From the NCBI GenBank assembly GCA_019114445.1, contig DXFL01000012.1:65027-97075 (forward strand): a stretch of 32,049 nt of DNA, read 5' to 3'. Origin of the DNA: Candidatus Barnesiella excrementigallinarum. GTDB lineage: Bacteria > Bacteroidota > Bacteroidia > Bacteroidales > Barnesiellaceae. The notes beneath the pieces are model-generated. The model was not told the DNA's origin. It worked only from the letters and a program-made list of their open reading frames with translations, and did not search any database. The position numbers were made by a program, and so were the translations under genes. Shown here piece after piece: positions 1-8,467 of this stretch (position 1 is its first letter; each line of letters begins with the position of its first letter).

Positions 1-2
1 AT

Positions 3-1154
3 AATGGCATTCAAAAAAACTATATGATAAAAGCCTATGTACAAGGAAGTTATTTAGATGACAATGTGACTACTGAACGTGACGGTTTTATTTTTGGAAA
101 AGAAGAAGACATCTATAGTGATTTATCGGAAAAGCAAATAATGAAAGCTGTAGCTACAATCGTTAAAAAACATTTTCAAGAAGATATTCAAAAGCGCTAT
201 AACGATAAAAAGAAAAAGGTTGAACATTATGTTTACTCGTCTGCCCCTTGGAATAAAACTCTGCTGAAAGATGTTGATATGGAATCAATCCCAATTGGTA
301 TATCCAATTTTGATTTGGAAATGCGTTTCCAAAAAATAAAATTTGAGAAGGAACAAAAAGCACGTATTGCTTTAAAAGAATTACAAGACAAACAATCTTC
401 AGAAGAGGATGAAAATATATCATTTGAAGATGAAGTCAACGACATTCTTAAAAATGTCACAGATACAGCGAAAAATGATTTAGCGCATTATGTTTGCCAA
501 AGAAGAAAAATAATCGAATTGTTTGATGATTTACGCAAAAGGTTAGAAACAGGGAAAACCCATAGAGAAAGCGAAATGCACAATCTTATATTTCCGATGA
601 TAAAGGACGATCGGCAGGTTGAATATGAAGAGCATAATTTATGGTTATTAGATGAAAGATTTAATTTTACTCAATATATAGCTTCTGATAAGGTTATTTC
701 CCAAGTCGACCATAAAGAGCCTGATTTAGCTATTTTTTATGAAAGCGGTCTATTTTATCGAAACGGGGAAAATTCAATAACATCACCAGTAGCTATTGTC
801 GAATTCAAACGGCCTAAAAGAACAAATTATCCAGATGACGAAAATCCAATTACTCAAGCACTGCGTTATGCTGGTAGAATACTTTCTGGGAGATATGAAA
901 TGCCAGAAGGCCTAGAAGAAGTTATTGTAGATAAAAATGTAACCCCTGTTTATATTTATATAGTATGTGACATTGTTCCCAAAATCATTGAATTTGCAGG
1001 TTTTGCCGGTTTGTCAATCAGCCCAGATAAGCAAGGTTTCTTTGGGTATAATAGAGATTATAACGCATATATTGAAATCAAGAGCTTTAAAAAAGTAATT
1101 GATGATGCAAAAATGCGCAATCAAATATTTTTCAAAAAACTAAAACTAATTTAA
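3..1154 (+). CDS. C-terminal part of a GHKL-type ATPase with PD-(D/E)XK-like nuclease tail (5' truncated by window)
   Basis: The reading frame is open from base 3, before the first ATG at 24, so the gene probably starts upstream of the window. The first visible stretch (AYVQGSYLDDNVTTERDGF) resembles the end of the transducer region of MutL/Hsp90-like GHKL ATPases. Counting from the ATG at 24, a charged helical segment (about residues 100-170) follows. Next come E184, D234 in EPDLAIFY and E260/K262 in VAIVEFKRP, which is the spacing and context of an E-D-ExK nuclease core. The ATPase half is not visible, so that part is inference. The stop lies 11 bases before the start of the next gene, an ABC-type ATPase, which is followed by a PIN gene; the three look like one operon. 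Likely role: the nucleic-acid-cutting arm of a defence set. The nuclease fold is moderately supported; the ATPase half could be some other sensor domain. Confidence 0.6.
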   Translation, partial: NGIQKNYMIKAYVQGSYLDDNVTTERDGFIFGKEEDIYSDLSEKQIMKAVATIVKKHFQEDIQKRYNDKKKKVEHYVYSSAPWNKTLLKDVDMESIPIGISNFDLEMRFQKIKFEKEQKARIALKELQDKQSSEEDENISFEDEVNDILKNVTDTAKNDLAHYVCQRRKIIELFDDLRKRLETGKTHRESEMHNLIFPMIKDDRQVEYEEHNLWLLDERFNFTQYIASDKVISQVDHKEPDLAIFYESGLFYRNGENSITSPVAIVEFKRPKRTNYPDDENPITQALRYAGRILSGRYEMPEGLEEVIVDKNVTPVYIYIVCDIVPKIIEFAGFAGLSISPDKQGFFGYNRDYNAYIEIKSFKKVIDDAKMRNQIFFKKLKLI

Positions 1155-1165
1155 AATTTTAAATA

Positions 1166-2440
1166 ATGAAAACTTTATACTTGGATAACTATAAAGGATT
1201 TGTAAATACATTTATTCCTTTTATTGATGTTAATTTTTTTGTAGGAGAGAACAGTACAGGAAAAACAGCGATTCTGAATCTCTTAAATATTCTTAGTAAT
1301 CCAGGATTTTGGATTTCCCCTGAGTTTAATAATGAAACTGTTGAATTAGGTTACTTTAATGAAATCGTAAATCAATGCTCTGCAGACAAATCATATTTCA
1401 TAATCGGCATTGAATATAAAGACAAAAAAAGTAAAAGTGCTCCAAAATATTTCTGGATGAAATTTAAAAATAGGAATAGCATTCCTTATATAGCAGAATA
1501 TATGACGATTATTGGTGATCAAAGTGTATTAGTTACTTTGCATTCTGCTTCTGTTGACTATCAGACAATTAAATATAATGGCGAGAAGTTTTCCGATTGG
1601 GTATATAATCGAAATTTATTTTTAGGACAAAAGAAGAGATTGCCGACAAAACTATTTCCAAAACTGCCACCATTGGGGGTTATCAGAAATATAGTTGAAA
1701 TGGAGATTAAAGGAGACACTGAAAATAAACCTGCAAATGGAATAATTATAACTCCAGTATTTAATAGTATGTTATGGCTTGCTCCTATACGAGCAAAAGC
1801 TCAAAGAACATATGATGCTTTTAAACAATCTTTTACCCCTGAAGGTGAGCATACTCCGAACATCCTTAGAAATTTGATGACGCGAAAGGATAAAAATAAA
1901 GGTAATAATATAATTAATGCGCTAATTAAATTTGGACATGAAAGCGGATTATTTGACGACATACAAATTGATGAATATGGAAAAGGGAAAGGGGCTCCAT
2001 ATGCTATCAATATACTCTACAACTCCTTACCTATAAAAATTACAAATGTAGGATATGGAGTTTCTCAGGCATTACCATTAATAATAGAAATTGCGACTTC
2101 AAAGGGGGATATGTTTTCTATTCAACAACCTGAAGTTCATTTACATCCTAAAGCACAAGCTGCATTTGGTGAGTTTATATACCATTCAGCTACAGAAAAT
2201 AAGAATAGATTCATTATCGAAACACATAGTGATTATACAATTAATCGATTTAGGTACAACTTATCGCAATCAAGTGAGAAAAATAAAATATCTGGACAAA
2301 TCCTTTTCTTTGAGAGAGATATTAATGGAACTCATATAACGCCTATTGCAATAAAAGAAAATGGACAATATCCAATTGATATACCTGAATCATATGGGAG
2401 CTTTTTTGTTGATGAAGAACTTAAAATGTTGGAAATATAA
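1166..2440 (+). CDS. OLD/RecF-like ABC-class ATPase (AAA_21/DUF3696 type)
   Basis: A 424-residue protein with a full set of ABC-ATPase motifs of the OLD-like type. Walker A is GENSTGKT (residues 27-34), the signature-like segment is NVGYGVSQALP (about 294-304), the Walker B region is QQPEVHLHP (about 320-328), and the final histidine motif is ETHSDY (about 352-357). There is no TOPRIM domain after the ATPase, so it is not a complete OLD or GajA nuclease. The nuclease is probably supplied by its neighbours. It starts 11 bases after the upstream GHKL/nuclease gene, and only 2 bases separate its stop from the PIN gene, so the three are very likely co-transcribed. Family knowledge: stand-alone ATPases of this kind pair with HNH, TOPRIM or PIN proteins in phage defence, as in Septu-like and PARIS-like layouts. 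The match to any named system is not established here. Confidence 0.85.
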   Translation: MKTLYLDNYKGFVNTFIPFIDVNFFVGENSTGKTAILNLLNILSNPGFWISPEFNNETVELGYFNEIVNQCSADKSYFIIGIEYKDKKSKSAPKYFWMKFKNRNSIPYIAEYMTIIGDQSVLVTLHSASVDYQTIKYNGEKFSDWVYNRNLFLGQKKRLPTKLFPKLPPLGVIRNIVEMEIKGDTENKPANGIIITPVFNSMLWLAPIRAKAQRTYDAFKQSFTPEGEHTPNILRNLMTRKDKNKGNNIINALIKFGHESGLFDDIQIDEYGKGKGAPYAINILYNSLPIKITNVGYGVSQALPLIIEIATSKGDMFSIQQPEVHLHPKAQAAFGEFIYHSATENKNRFIIETHSDYTINRFRYNLSQSSEKNKISGQILFFERDINGTHITPIAIKENGQYPIDIPESYGSFFVDEELKMLEI

Positions 2441-2442
2441 AT

Positions 2443-2976
2443 ATGTGTATAATTGTAGATACAAACTGTTTAGCATCAGTTTTTGATAAAAAATCAGATA
2501 AGCATCAAGAATTTGAGCCTGTATTAGAGTGGATTACAAGAGGAAAGGGAAAGTTTGTTTATGGTGGCAGTAAGTATTTAGCAGAATTAAGCAAAGCCCC
2601 TAAGTATCTACGAATCATAAATATATTAAAAAAATCAGGTAAAACCATAATTGCCAACAAAGATATCGTTGATAAAGAACAAAAGAGGATAGAACAATAT
2701 ATTACAGACGAAGACTTCGATGATCCACATTTACCAGCAATAGTTATTGCTTCTAAATGTAAAATAATATGCTCGGTAGATGCCAGGTCCATTAAGTTTG
2801 TAACTTGTTCAAAATTATACCCTAAAGGCATTGAGGTCCCTAAATATTACACAAGCAGTAAAAATAAGAATTTACTATGTGATAAATATATTCCTAAGTG
2901 TTACAAGCCATTAAAAAAGTGTAACAAAATAGAGATTAATAATATTGAAAATGCATTAAAACAATCAATAAGATAG
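2443..2976 (+). CDS. PIN-domain ribonuclease-like protein
   Basis: A 177-residue protein with the acidic residues of the PIN fold: D6 in IVDTN, E48 in the AEL helix, D93/D94 in EDFDDPHLPA and D113 in the strand IICSVD. PIN domains are Mg2+-dependent RNases, most familiar as VapC toxins. This one extends about 50 residues past the core with a lysine-rich tail (KCYKPLKKCNK). There is no VapB-like antitoxin beside it. Instead it follows the ABC ATPase by 2 bases, which suggests that the ATPase holds or triggers it. Likely role: effector that cuts RNA once the system senses infection. Confidence in the fold is high; the role is inference. It is the last gene of the operon and converges on the restriction-modification operon. 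Confidence 0.8.
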   Translation: MCIIVDTNCLASVFDKKSDKHQEFEPVLEWITRGKGKFVYGGSKYLAELSKAPKYLRIINILKKSGKTIIANKDIVDKEQKRIEQYITDEDFDDPHLPAIVIASKCKIICSVDARSIKFVTCSKLYPKGIEVPKYYTSSKNKNLLCDKYIPKCYKPLKKCNKIEINNIENALKQSIR

Positions 2977-3095
2977 TAAGTCAAATGTGTCTGTAACAGT
3001 TAATAAGGAATTTATTACTTAACACATACTTTAGCGTACAATCTTGATTGATTCCAATATTTATAATAATAGACATATTAAAAATATTATTTTAC

Positions 3096-3131
3096 GTACA
3101 ACAGCTTATGATTAATCATTGGCTGTTGTAC
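3096..3131. terminator. Palindrome between convergent operons, probable bidirectional terminator
   Basis: Perfect 10-base arms (GTACAACAGC at 3096-3105, its complement at 3122-3131) enclose a second 12-base palindrome, ATGATTAATCAT (3108-3119). It sits between the stop of the PIN gene and the stop of the helicase gene, where a two-way terminator is expected. No strong T-run follows on either strand, so a protein-binding or attachment role is also possible. Confidence 0.45.
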
Positions 3132-3146
3132 AATATAATGCATTAA

Positions 3147-6056
3147 TTATTCAATCTTTAAGAATCCCATTAAAAAAGCATCAGGAAAAATAAACTTCTT
3201 TTCTCCTAATGTAAATCTGACATAGATAAACTTCTCATTCTTATTGATTTTTACAACCGTTCCTTTGCCAAACTTCTTATGAACTACAGTACTGTCAACC
3301 GCTAATTTCTCAAGTTGTTTTTTGAGATTACCATCCTCTTTCGTTGATTGCACAGATGGTGACTTCGCAGTAGTGAGCTCATTTACAGGGCGAGATTGTA
3401 CAACTGGTACAGAATGAGGTTGTGAGGTCTTTGTTGTTCCTTGTTCAGTTTGTTTTTTATTGACTGTTTCAGTACCTTTTGAATAGGAATCAGAATCTAC
3501 CTTTGTCATTGAGGATTGCTGATTGTAGAAGAGTTTTTCATACTGCTCCTTGCGGATGGTAGTATCCCAGCCACCTACTTCGTCTGTTATATGCCTATTG
3601 ATACCAGTATATGTCAGACTAGCATCTTCATAGCGTTTGAATTTGAAGATAGCGTCGTTCATCAGCGGTGCATTAAATACACCGAGTGAACAGAGCATAT
3701 TAAAGTCCTCGACACTTAAACCTGTAACTTTCTTGAACAGACCTGGCTCCAACTGTGTAATGACATCTTTCAGGCATCTTTCACGGTAGTCAGTCAAATA
3801 CATAAATACTGGAATACGAGTAGCAAATTTTATCAGTTTCTCTTGAATCTGTTTGCGTTTACTCTTCATTTCCTTTTCCTCGTCAGATATTTCCTTTTTC
3901 TCCTTTGGGGTTGGATTGGGATTTTCTTTTTTAGCTTTTTTGACAGCCTCGGATTTATTGATGATGGTAGTAAGGTCATTGTTCAGGTTACGGAATCCTT
4001 CTATATTCATCAAGGCTTTTATGGCTTCAGGACTTGCAAGCAAACGTTTCAGTGTATCATTATCTACATTTACAAGCAGGGCTGATTCCCACCGTTTTGC
4101 CAATAGCGTAGCCGAAGTTCCTGCCAAAGCGATATCCAAGATGTCTTGTGCATCAACTTCCTTCATGCTGCTTCCATCATAAGCCAATACAGGAAGGAAT
4201 TTTATGAATTCACCGACTTTCGCCTCTGGGTTGGATTCATTGATATCCAGTCTGCAACTGTAATCGGATATTTGCCGTAACGCTCTGTCAAGGGCAAAGT
4301 CAAAGACATAGCATTCATTTTTCATTATGATACGTCTTCCATCCTCATCCTTTACTTCCCATGGACTTTGAACTCTAAATGCTGCCTGAAAATATGTTTC
4401 CGGACTTTTCAAATTACGGAGCATGAATATACCAGTCCAAGGCTTCACCGTAACACCTGTTGTCAGCTTGCCACAAGTCAGTGTTATTGTCTTTGTTGTA
4501 AGAGGATCCCCCATATTTGCCAAAACCGGATACAAAGCATCAAGGCCAATACCGGCTGCAGCTCCTGCACATACTATCACTTTGTAATCGTGGTAAAATT
4601 TATTTTGTCGTTGAGCAAGCAGATTTGCCATAGCAAAACAAGATGCGACATTAGGCAAAAACCAAAGTGTATGAGAAAGCACATTGAGTAATCGAGTATC
4701 GCTGAATGGCATTGGAGGACGTTTATCCTGTCCTAACTTCATATCATCTATACTAGCCGGGAGGTATGAGCCACGAATAAGATTCAGCCATTTCTGTACC
4801 TCATTCTCATATTTAAATTTGGCATTTGCCCCTTTGCCTTCTACTGCGAAAAATACATTCAGGTCAAACTCATCAAACTCACCTTGCTTTGCTACTTCCT
4901 GTATTTCATCAGGCATACGGTAAGTAAGCATTACCATTCGTGGCAGAGCTATATACGGATTACCGTTACCTTTCCATTCCTTTTTGGATCGCTGCTCGTC
5001 AGAATAAGTCCAGTTAAAGATCTGTTCCTCTATAAATTCTCCAGTATTGATGGCTCTGAATGGTGTTCCTGAGAGAAACAGATAATATCGTGTTGAAATA
5101 GGAAGCCATGTTTCATTGATGGCATTGCTCGCTTCATCTTTCTGATATTTTTCCGCATCAAAATCTACCTCATTTTCTTCATCTTCCTTTTCAAACAATT
5201 CCTTTGCTTTCTCTTTCCAGGCTCCGAAGTGATATTCGTCAAATATTACCAAATCCCAATTTGTCGAATGGATAAACTCATTCTTGGTCTTTATACCTCC
5301 ACTTTCGTTTGTACCAAGCAAATCCTGAAACGAACCAAAAACGACAATGGGTCTTGATTTATCCACACGATTAAACTCCTGGTCAATATTCAGATTATTG
5401 TTGCGTGCATCTTTATTGGATATGTACTGCCACCCTTCAAAGTCAATATGAGATATAAGGTCTTCTCTCCATGCCGATTCTACAGCAGGTTTGAATGTGA
5501 GGATTAAAATCCGCGACAAACCCATTTTCTTTGCCAACTGATAACTGGCAAATGTTTTCCCGAAACGCATTTTTGCATTCCACAAGAACTTTGGTGTGTG
5601 ACCAGGCTCTTCTTTGAGTGCCTGATCAAAATATTTTTTAGTCTGTTCTACGGCACGAAACTGTTCAGGACGCATCGTGAAATTCTGTGTTCTGTTCTCA
5701 ACATTGTCTGCCCCTGTACGAAGGGATAATATAGCAGCTTCAACATCAGATACTGAACACTTGAACCACTCATCGGTTTTGTCAAGAGGATTCAGTCGAT
5801 GACATCCTTTGCTTTCAAGAATCTTGTGTATGTCCTTATCTGTAAAACAAGATCCGTCATTAGCCATTGCTGACTTCACTAATACAATCTCATACTTGAT
5901 TTTGCTTGTGTGAAGTTGTTCCTCTATACGTTCTTTGGCAGTACGTTCTGTATAACCGATTTTCAAAAACCCTTTGTGTGAATCTACTCCAGGCAATCTG
6001 TAGGCATATATTGTAGGAGTAACAGCAGGTCGTTGGGGAAAGAAGTTATGTCCCAT
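3147..6056 (-). CDS. GIY-YIG/T5orf172-like nuclease fused to a DEAH-type helicase (restriction subunit)
   Basis: A 969-residue protein. Residues about 14-110 (IYAYRLPG...FLKIGYTERT...) look like a T5orf172/GIY-YIG-type nuclease domain. A superfamily 2 motor follows: Walker A MRFGKT (163-168), DEYH (273-276), the motif III-like LSGTPFRA (about 328-336) and a motif VI-like region (ETYFQAAFRVQSPW). A lysine-rich linker and a Ser/Thr/Gln-rich stretch lead to a small C-terminal beta domain (VVHKKFGKGTVVKI) resembling the tails of UvrD/CarD-like proteins. It starts 3 bases after the stop of an adenine methyltransferase gene. The pairing of helicase-nuclease with N6-adenine methyltransferase points to the restriction subunit of an R-M system, translocating on and cutting unmodified DNA. 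It is not a standard type I HsdR or type III Res layout, since no HsdS or type III Mod protein is present. Confidence 0.85.
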   Translation of the reverse strand: MGHNFFPQRPAVTPTIYAYRLPGVDSHKGFLKIGYTERTAKERIEEQLHTSKIKYEIVLVKSAMANDGSCFTDKDIHKILESKGCHRLNPLDKTDEWFKCSVSDVEAAILSLRTGADNVENRTQNFTMRPEQFRAVEQTKKYFDQALKEEPGHTPKFLWNAKMRFGKTFASYQLAKKMGLSRILILTFKPAVESAWREDLISHIDFEGWQYISNKDARNNNLNIDQEFNRVDKSRPIVVFGSFQDLLGTNESGGIKTKNEFIHSTNWDLVIFDEYHFGAWKEKAKELFEKEDEENEVDFDAEKYQKDEASNAINETWLPISTRYYLFLSGTPFRAINTGEFIEEQIFNWTYSDEQRSKKEWKGNGNPYIALPRMVMLTYRMPDEIQEVAKQGEFDEFDLNVFFAVEGKGANAKFKYENEVQKWLNLIRGSYLPASIDDMKLGQDKRPPMPFSDTRLLNVLSHTLWFLPNVASCFAMANLLAQRQNKFYHDYKVIVCAGAAAGIGLDALYPVLANMGDPLTTKTITLTCGKLTTGVTVKPWTGIFMLRNLKSPETYFQAAFRVQSPWEVKDEDGRRIIMKNECYVFDFALDRALRQISDYSCRLDINESNPEAKVGEFIKFLPVLAYDGSSMKEVDAQDILDIALAGTSATLLAKRWESALLVNVDNDTLKRLLASPEAIKALMNIEGFRNLNNDLTTIINKSEAVKKAKKENPNPTPKEKKEISDEEKEMKSKRKQIQEKLIKFATRIPVFMYLTDYRERCLKDVITQLEPGLFKKVTGLSVEDFNMLCSLGVFNAPLMNDAIFKFKRYEDASLTYTGINRHITDEVGGWDTTIRKEQYEKLFYNQQSSMTKVDSDSYSKGTETVNKKQTEQGTTKTSQPHSVPVVQSRPVNELTTAKSPSVQSTKEDGNLKKQLEKLAVDSTVVHKKFGKGTVVKINKNEKFIYVRFTLGEKKFIFPDAFLMGFLKIE

Positions 6057-6059
6057 AAT

Positions 6060-7592
6060 TTACTCCATTGATGTAATCATTGATTCAATAAAATCAATTT
6101 CATTTTGGGTTAGATTGTATTTCTCGTAAAGTTCCTTATCAGTCCAAGATTTTGAGAAATCTTGAATAGGGACAAAAGAGTACGTACTTTGAGTCATATT
6201 TTTATTTTTTCTAGCACCTACAAGGCATCTGAAAAATTTTGTCTCGATATATGACTTCACATTCTTACACTCTTGTTCACTGCCAAATGGACCAATTCTT
6301 AAGAATGTTTCTGTACAAGCAGTATTTTTACCTGCGATTTCAGACTTCCCTAATATTCTGGCTGGAACGGGATAACCTATTTGTCCTGCTGCTCCGTCTG
6401 CTTTAGAGATAAATATTTTATACTTATCCAGTTCATCTTTGTTTCTTCCAATAAATGATTTATCAATATTCTTATATTGTCTTTTTCCACCTTCCACTCC
6501 AAAAACTTTGCATGTGTTGATAGCTTTTTTACTTTCGACAAATGGAGATCGGAAATAATACGGATTTCTTGGACTAACAAGTTGAGAAAAACTTTCTTCA
6601 TTGAAAGATGCAACTTTTCGAATAATTGAGATTACTTCATTGTACCTGATAAATACATCTGCACCTTTTTCCAGAAGAGGGCGTTCTGATATGGCTGTAA
6701 TTTGGTTTTGTGAATGGGAATAAACCTTACATAATCCTTTTTGATCTCGGTCCCATAAGAAGTAACACACGCCTCCTTCAATGGAAACGCCAGGAAAACA
6801 ATCATTTGCATTTCCAAAATCATGTATTTCTCTGATATGCTCATCATGAAGCATTTCATCTCTAAATTCATCTAAACCTTTTCCACCAGTAAACCATCTG
6901 GAAGGTATAATCATTGTTAGATAGCGAGGATTTAGTTTTTTAGCATTAATTATAAACTTATGATATATTGGCATAGCACTTGAACCTGTCCCACCTCCAT
7001 CACTCATTTGATAAGGGGGATTGCCTATAATCACGTCAAATTTCATATTGAATACTTTATTTACATCTAAGTTGTGGATAAATTGGTAAGCATGGTTTTC
7101 AAGTTCTGCTCCACGATCATATTCATTTTGCGAAGCCCCGCAATAGATACATTTGCCATCTTTCCATGTATGTCTAATACGTTGGAAGATTATATTTCCT
7201 TGAGGTTTTTCTTCAGGAAATTGATATACAGAAAACTCTCCACTCGGATATTTACTACAATAAACACTCCGACGGGAAAGTAAACTTGTGAGTTCTGTAA
7301 TTGCAATACCAAAGAGTTGCTTTGAAAATATATGTTCTATACGCTTCTCAAGGTCAGGAATTTGCTGTTCAAGCCCTTTTATCAGTCTCTTTGCGATTTC
7401 CCGTAAAAACACACCGCTTTTGCAGCAAGGATCCAAGAATGTCGTATCGGGATTTTCAAACAACTCTTGTGGCAGCATATCAATAATCTTGTTAGCCAAT
7501 TCCGGAGGAGTGAATACCTCATCACTGCTAAGATTTGCTATACACGATAGTACGTCCGGATTATAGGCATTTTGAAACAAGCTATTCTCCAT
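6060..7592 (-). CDS. Eco57I-type N6-adenine DNA methyltransferase
   Basis: A 510-residue protein with methyltransferase motif X-like DEVFTPPELANKI (24-36), motif I FLDPCCKSGVFL (52-63, SAM binding) and motif IV IIGNPPYQ (188-195, the catalytic NPPY of N6-adenine enzymes). A CIYCGAS stretch (148-154) may bind metal. The C-terminal half after about residue 330 probably recognises the DNA target, as in Eco57I/TaqI-type enzymes. Its start overlaps the end of the upstream methyltransferase-like gene by 11 bases, and its stop lies 3 bases before the helicase-nuclease, so translation of the three is likely coupled. Expected role: marks the host recognition sequence and spares it from the downstream nuclease. 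It could also act only as part of a complex with the smaller upstream protein. Confidence 0.87.
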   Translation of the reverse strand: MENSLFQNAYNPDVLSCIANLSSDEVFTPPELANKIIDMLPQELFENPDTTFLDPCCKSGVFLREIAKRLIKGLEQQIPDLEKRIEHIFSKQLFGIAITELTSLLSRRSVYCSKYPSGEFSVYQFPEEKPQGNIIFQRIRHTWKDGKCIYCGASQNEYDRGAELENHAYQFIHNLDVNKVFNMKFDVIIGNPPYQMSDGGGTGSSAMPIYHKFIINAKKLNPRYLTMIIPSRWFTGGKGLDEFRDEMLHDEHIREIHDFGNANDCFPGVSIEGGVCYFLWDRDQKGLCKVYSHSQNQITAISERPLLEKGADVFIRYNEVISIIRKVASFNEESFSQLVSPRNPYYFRSPFVESKKAINTCKVFGVEGGKRQYKNIDKSFIGRNKDELDKYKIFISKADGAAGQIGYPVPARILGKSEIAGKNTACTETFLRIGPFGSEQECKNVKSYIETKFFRCLVGARKNKNMTQSTYSFVPIQDFSKSWTDKELYEKYNLTQNEIDFIESMITSME

Positions 7593-8229
7593 AATCCTGA
7601 ACCTTTTTATAGTGAGTAATATATCTCCTTAAGAATATTCCGCCTTCCTGCTGTACGTCAGCTAAAGAAAAAAGATTACTTTCTTTACCAAGAAGACTTG
7701 ACATTGTATAATCGGAACGCTGCATTTGGGTATTACCTATAAGGGTCCATTCAGAGAACACTATAGGAACATAGGTGTCATTACCTTCATTATCAACACA
7801 CATTAAAGTCAGAGCATTGCCGTTAATGATATTACGACTGATAATAAATTTTGCAGCCTGACGAGTGTCATCCGAAGATTCTGTTTTGCAAAGGGCAGTA
7901 TATTCATCATCCCATATGGAAAAAAGACGTTTACGGCATGCCAAAACATTGTCGTCCATTATGTCTATTCCATATAGACTTCCTATTGCCACTATTGCTT
8001 GTCTCTCATAATCACGGGGGCTCTTCTTATATTTTCTTCTTAATTCTGCGAGTTTACGTCTGAGTATGGCAGAAAGGAAATTCCCGTCACCACAAGCTGG
8101 TTCCAGAAATCGGGAATCCGGTCTCAAACACTCATTTTTTACAAGGTCCAACATTGCGTTTACCTCACGCTCTGCTGTGAATACTTCACCTCGTTGTGCA
8201 ACTCTTTCTTTAGACTTTATCTGACTCAT
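7582..8229 (-). CDS. SAM-dependent methyltransferase-like accessory protein of the R-M operon
   Basis: A 215-residue protein when started at the ATG at 8229. The frame reaches back to a TTG at 8292, but the family normally begins close to the QIKSKERVAQRGEVFTAE segment, so the ATG is chosen. Motif I is plain: FLEPACGDGNFL (41-52). No NPPY or DPPY catalytic motif is present. The place where one would be expected reads NIINGNALTLM...IVFSEWTL. It therefore has a SAM-binding fold without the usual N6-adenine catalytic loop. It overlaps the complete methyltransferase gene by 11 bases. I recall small proteins of this type next to Eco57I-like methyltransferases in many bacteria. It may be a structural or SAM-binding partner, or the regulatory half of a split enzyme. 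Confidence 0.78.
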   Translation of the reverse strand: MSQIKSKERVAQRGEVFTAEREVNAMLDLVKNECLRPDSRFLEPACGDGNFLSAILRRKLAELRRKYKKSPRDYERQAIVAIGSLYGIDIMDDNVLACRKRLFSIWDDEYTALCKTESSDDTRQAAKFIISRNIINGNALTLMCVDNEGNDTYVPIVFSEWTLIGNTQMQRSDYTMSSLLGKESNLFSLADVQQEGGIFLRRYITHYKKVQDYGE

Positions 8230-8467
8230 ATTCCATCTTGTTGAGTCTCTATGTAAGAGGTAATATGACAGATGGAATATCCTGGTTATCAACTGTTATT
8301 TAAGTATCAAAACTCGAATCTGATAAACAATTTTATGTTTTTGAACATTGTCATGTGCTTTTATTGGCTCTTAAATAATAATAGTTGCTATATTTTGTGT
8401 AATTTCGCAACAAATTATGTCTCTCTTACATAGAATGGAGTAGTTTTACTAAACATTTCATATACCC

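Noticed and set aside
3147..8229. Phase-variable (inverting) R-M locus driven by the nearby integrase
   Set aside because: No specificity subunit, duplicate target-recognition segments or inverted repeats flanking part of these genes were found.
8230..8292. Longer start (TTG at 8292) for the small methyltransferase-like gene
   Set aside because: The extra 21 residues do not fit the family, and the ATG at 8229 lies next to the conserved segment.
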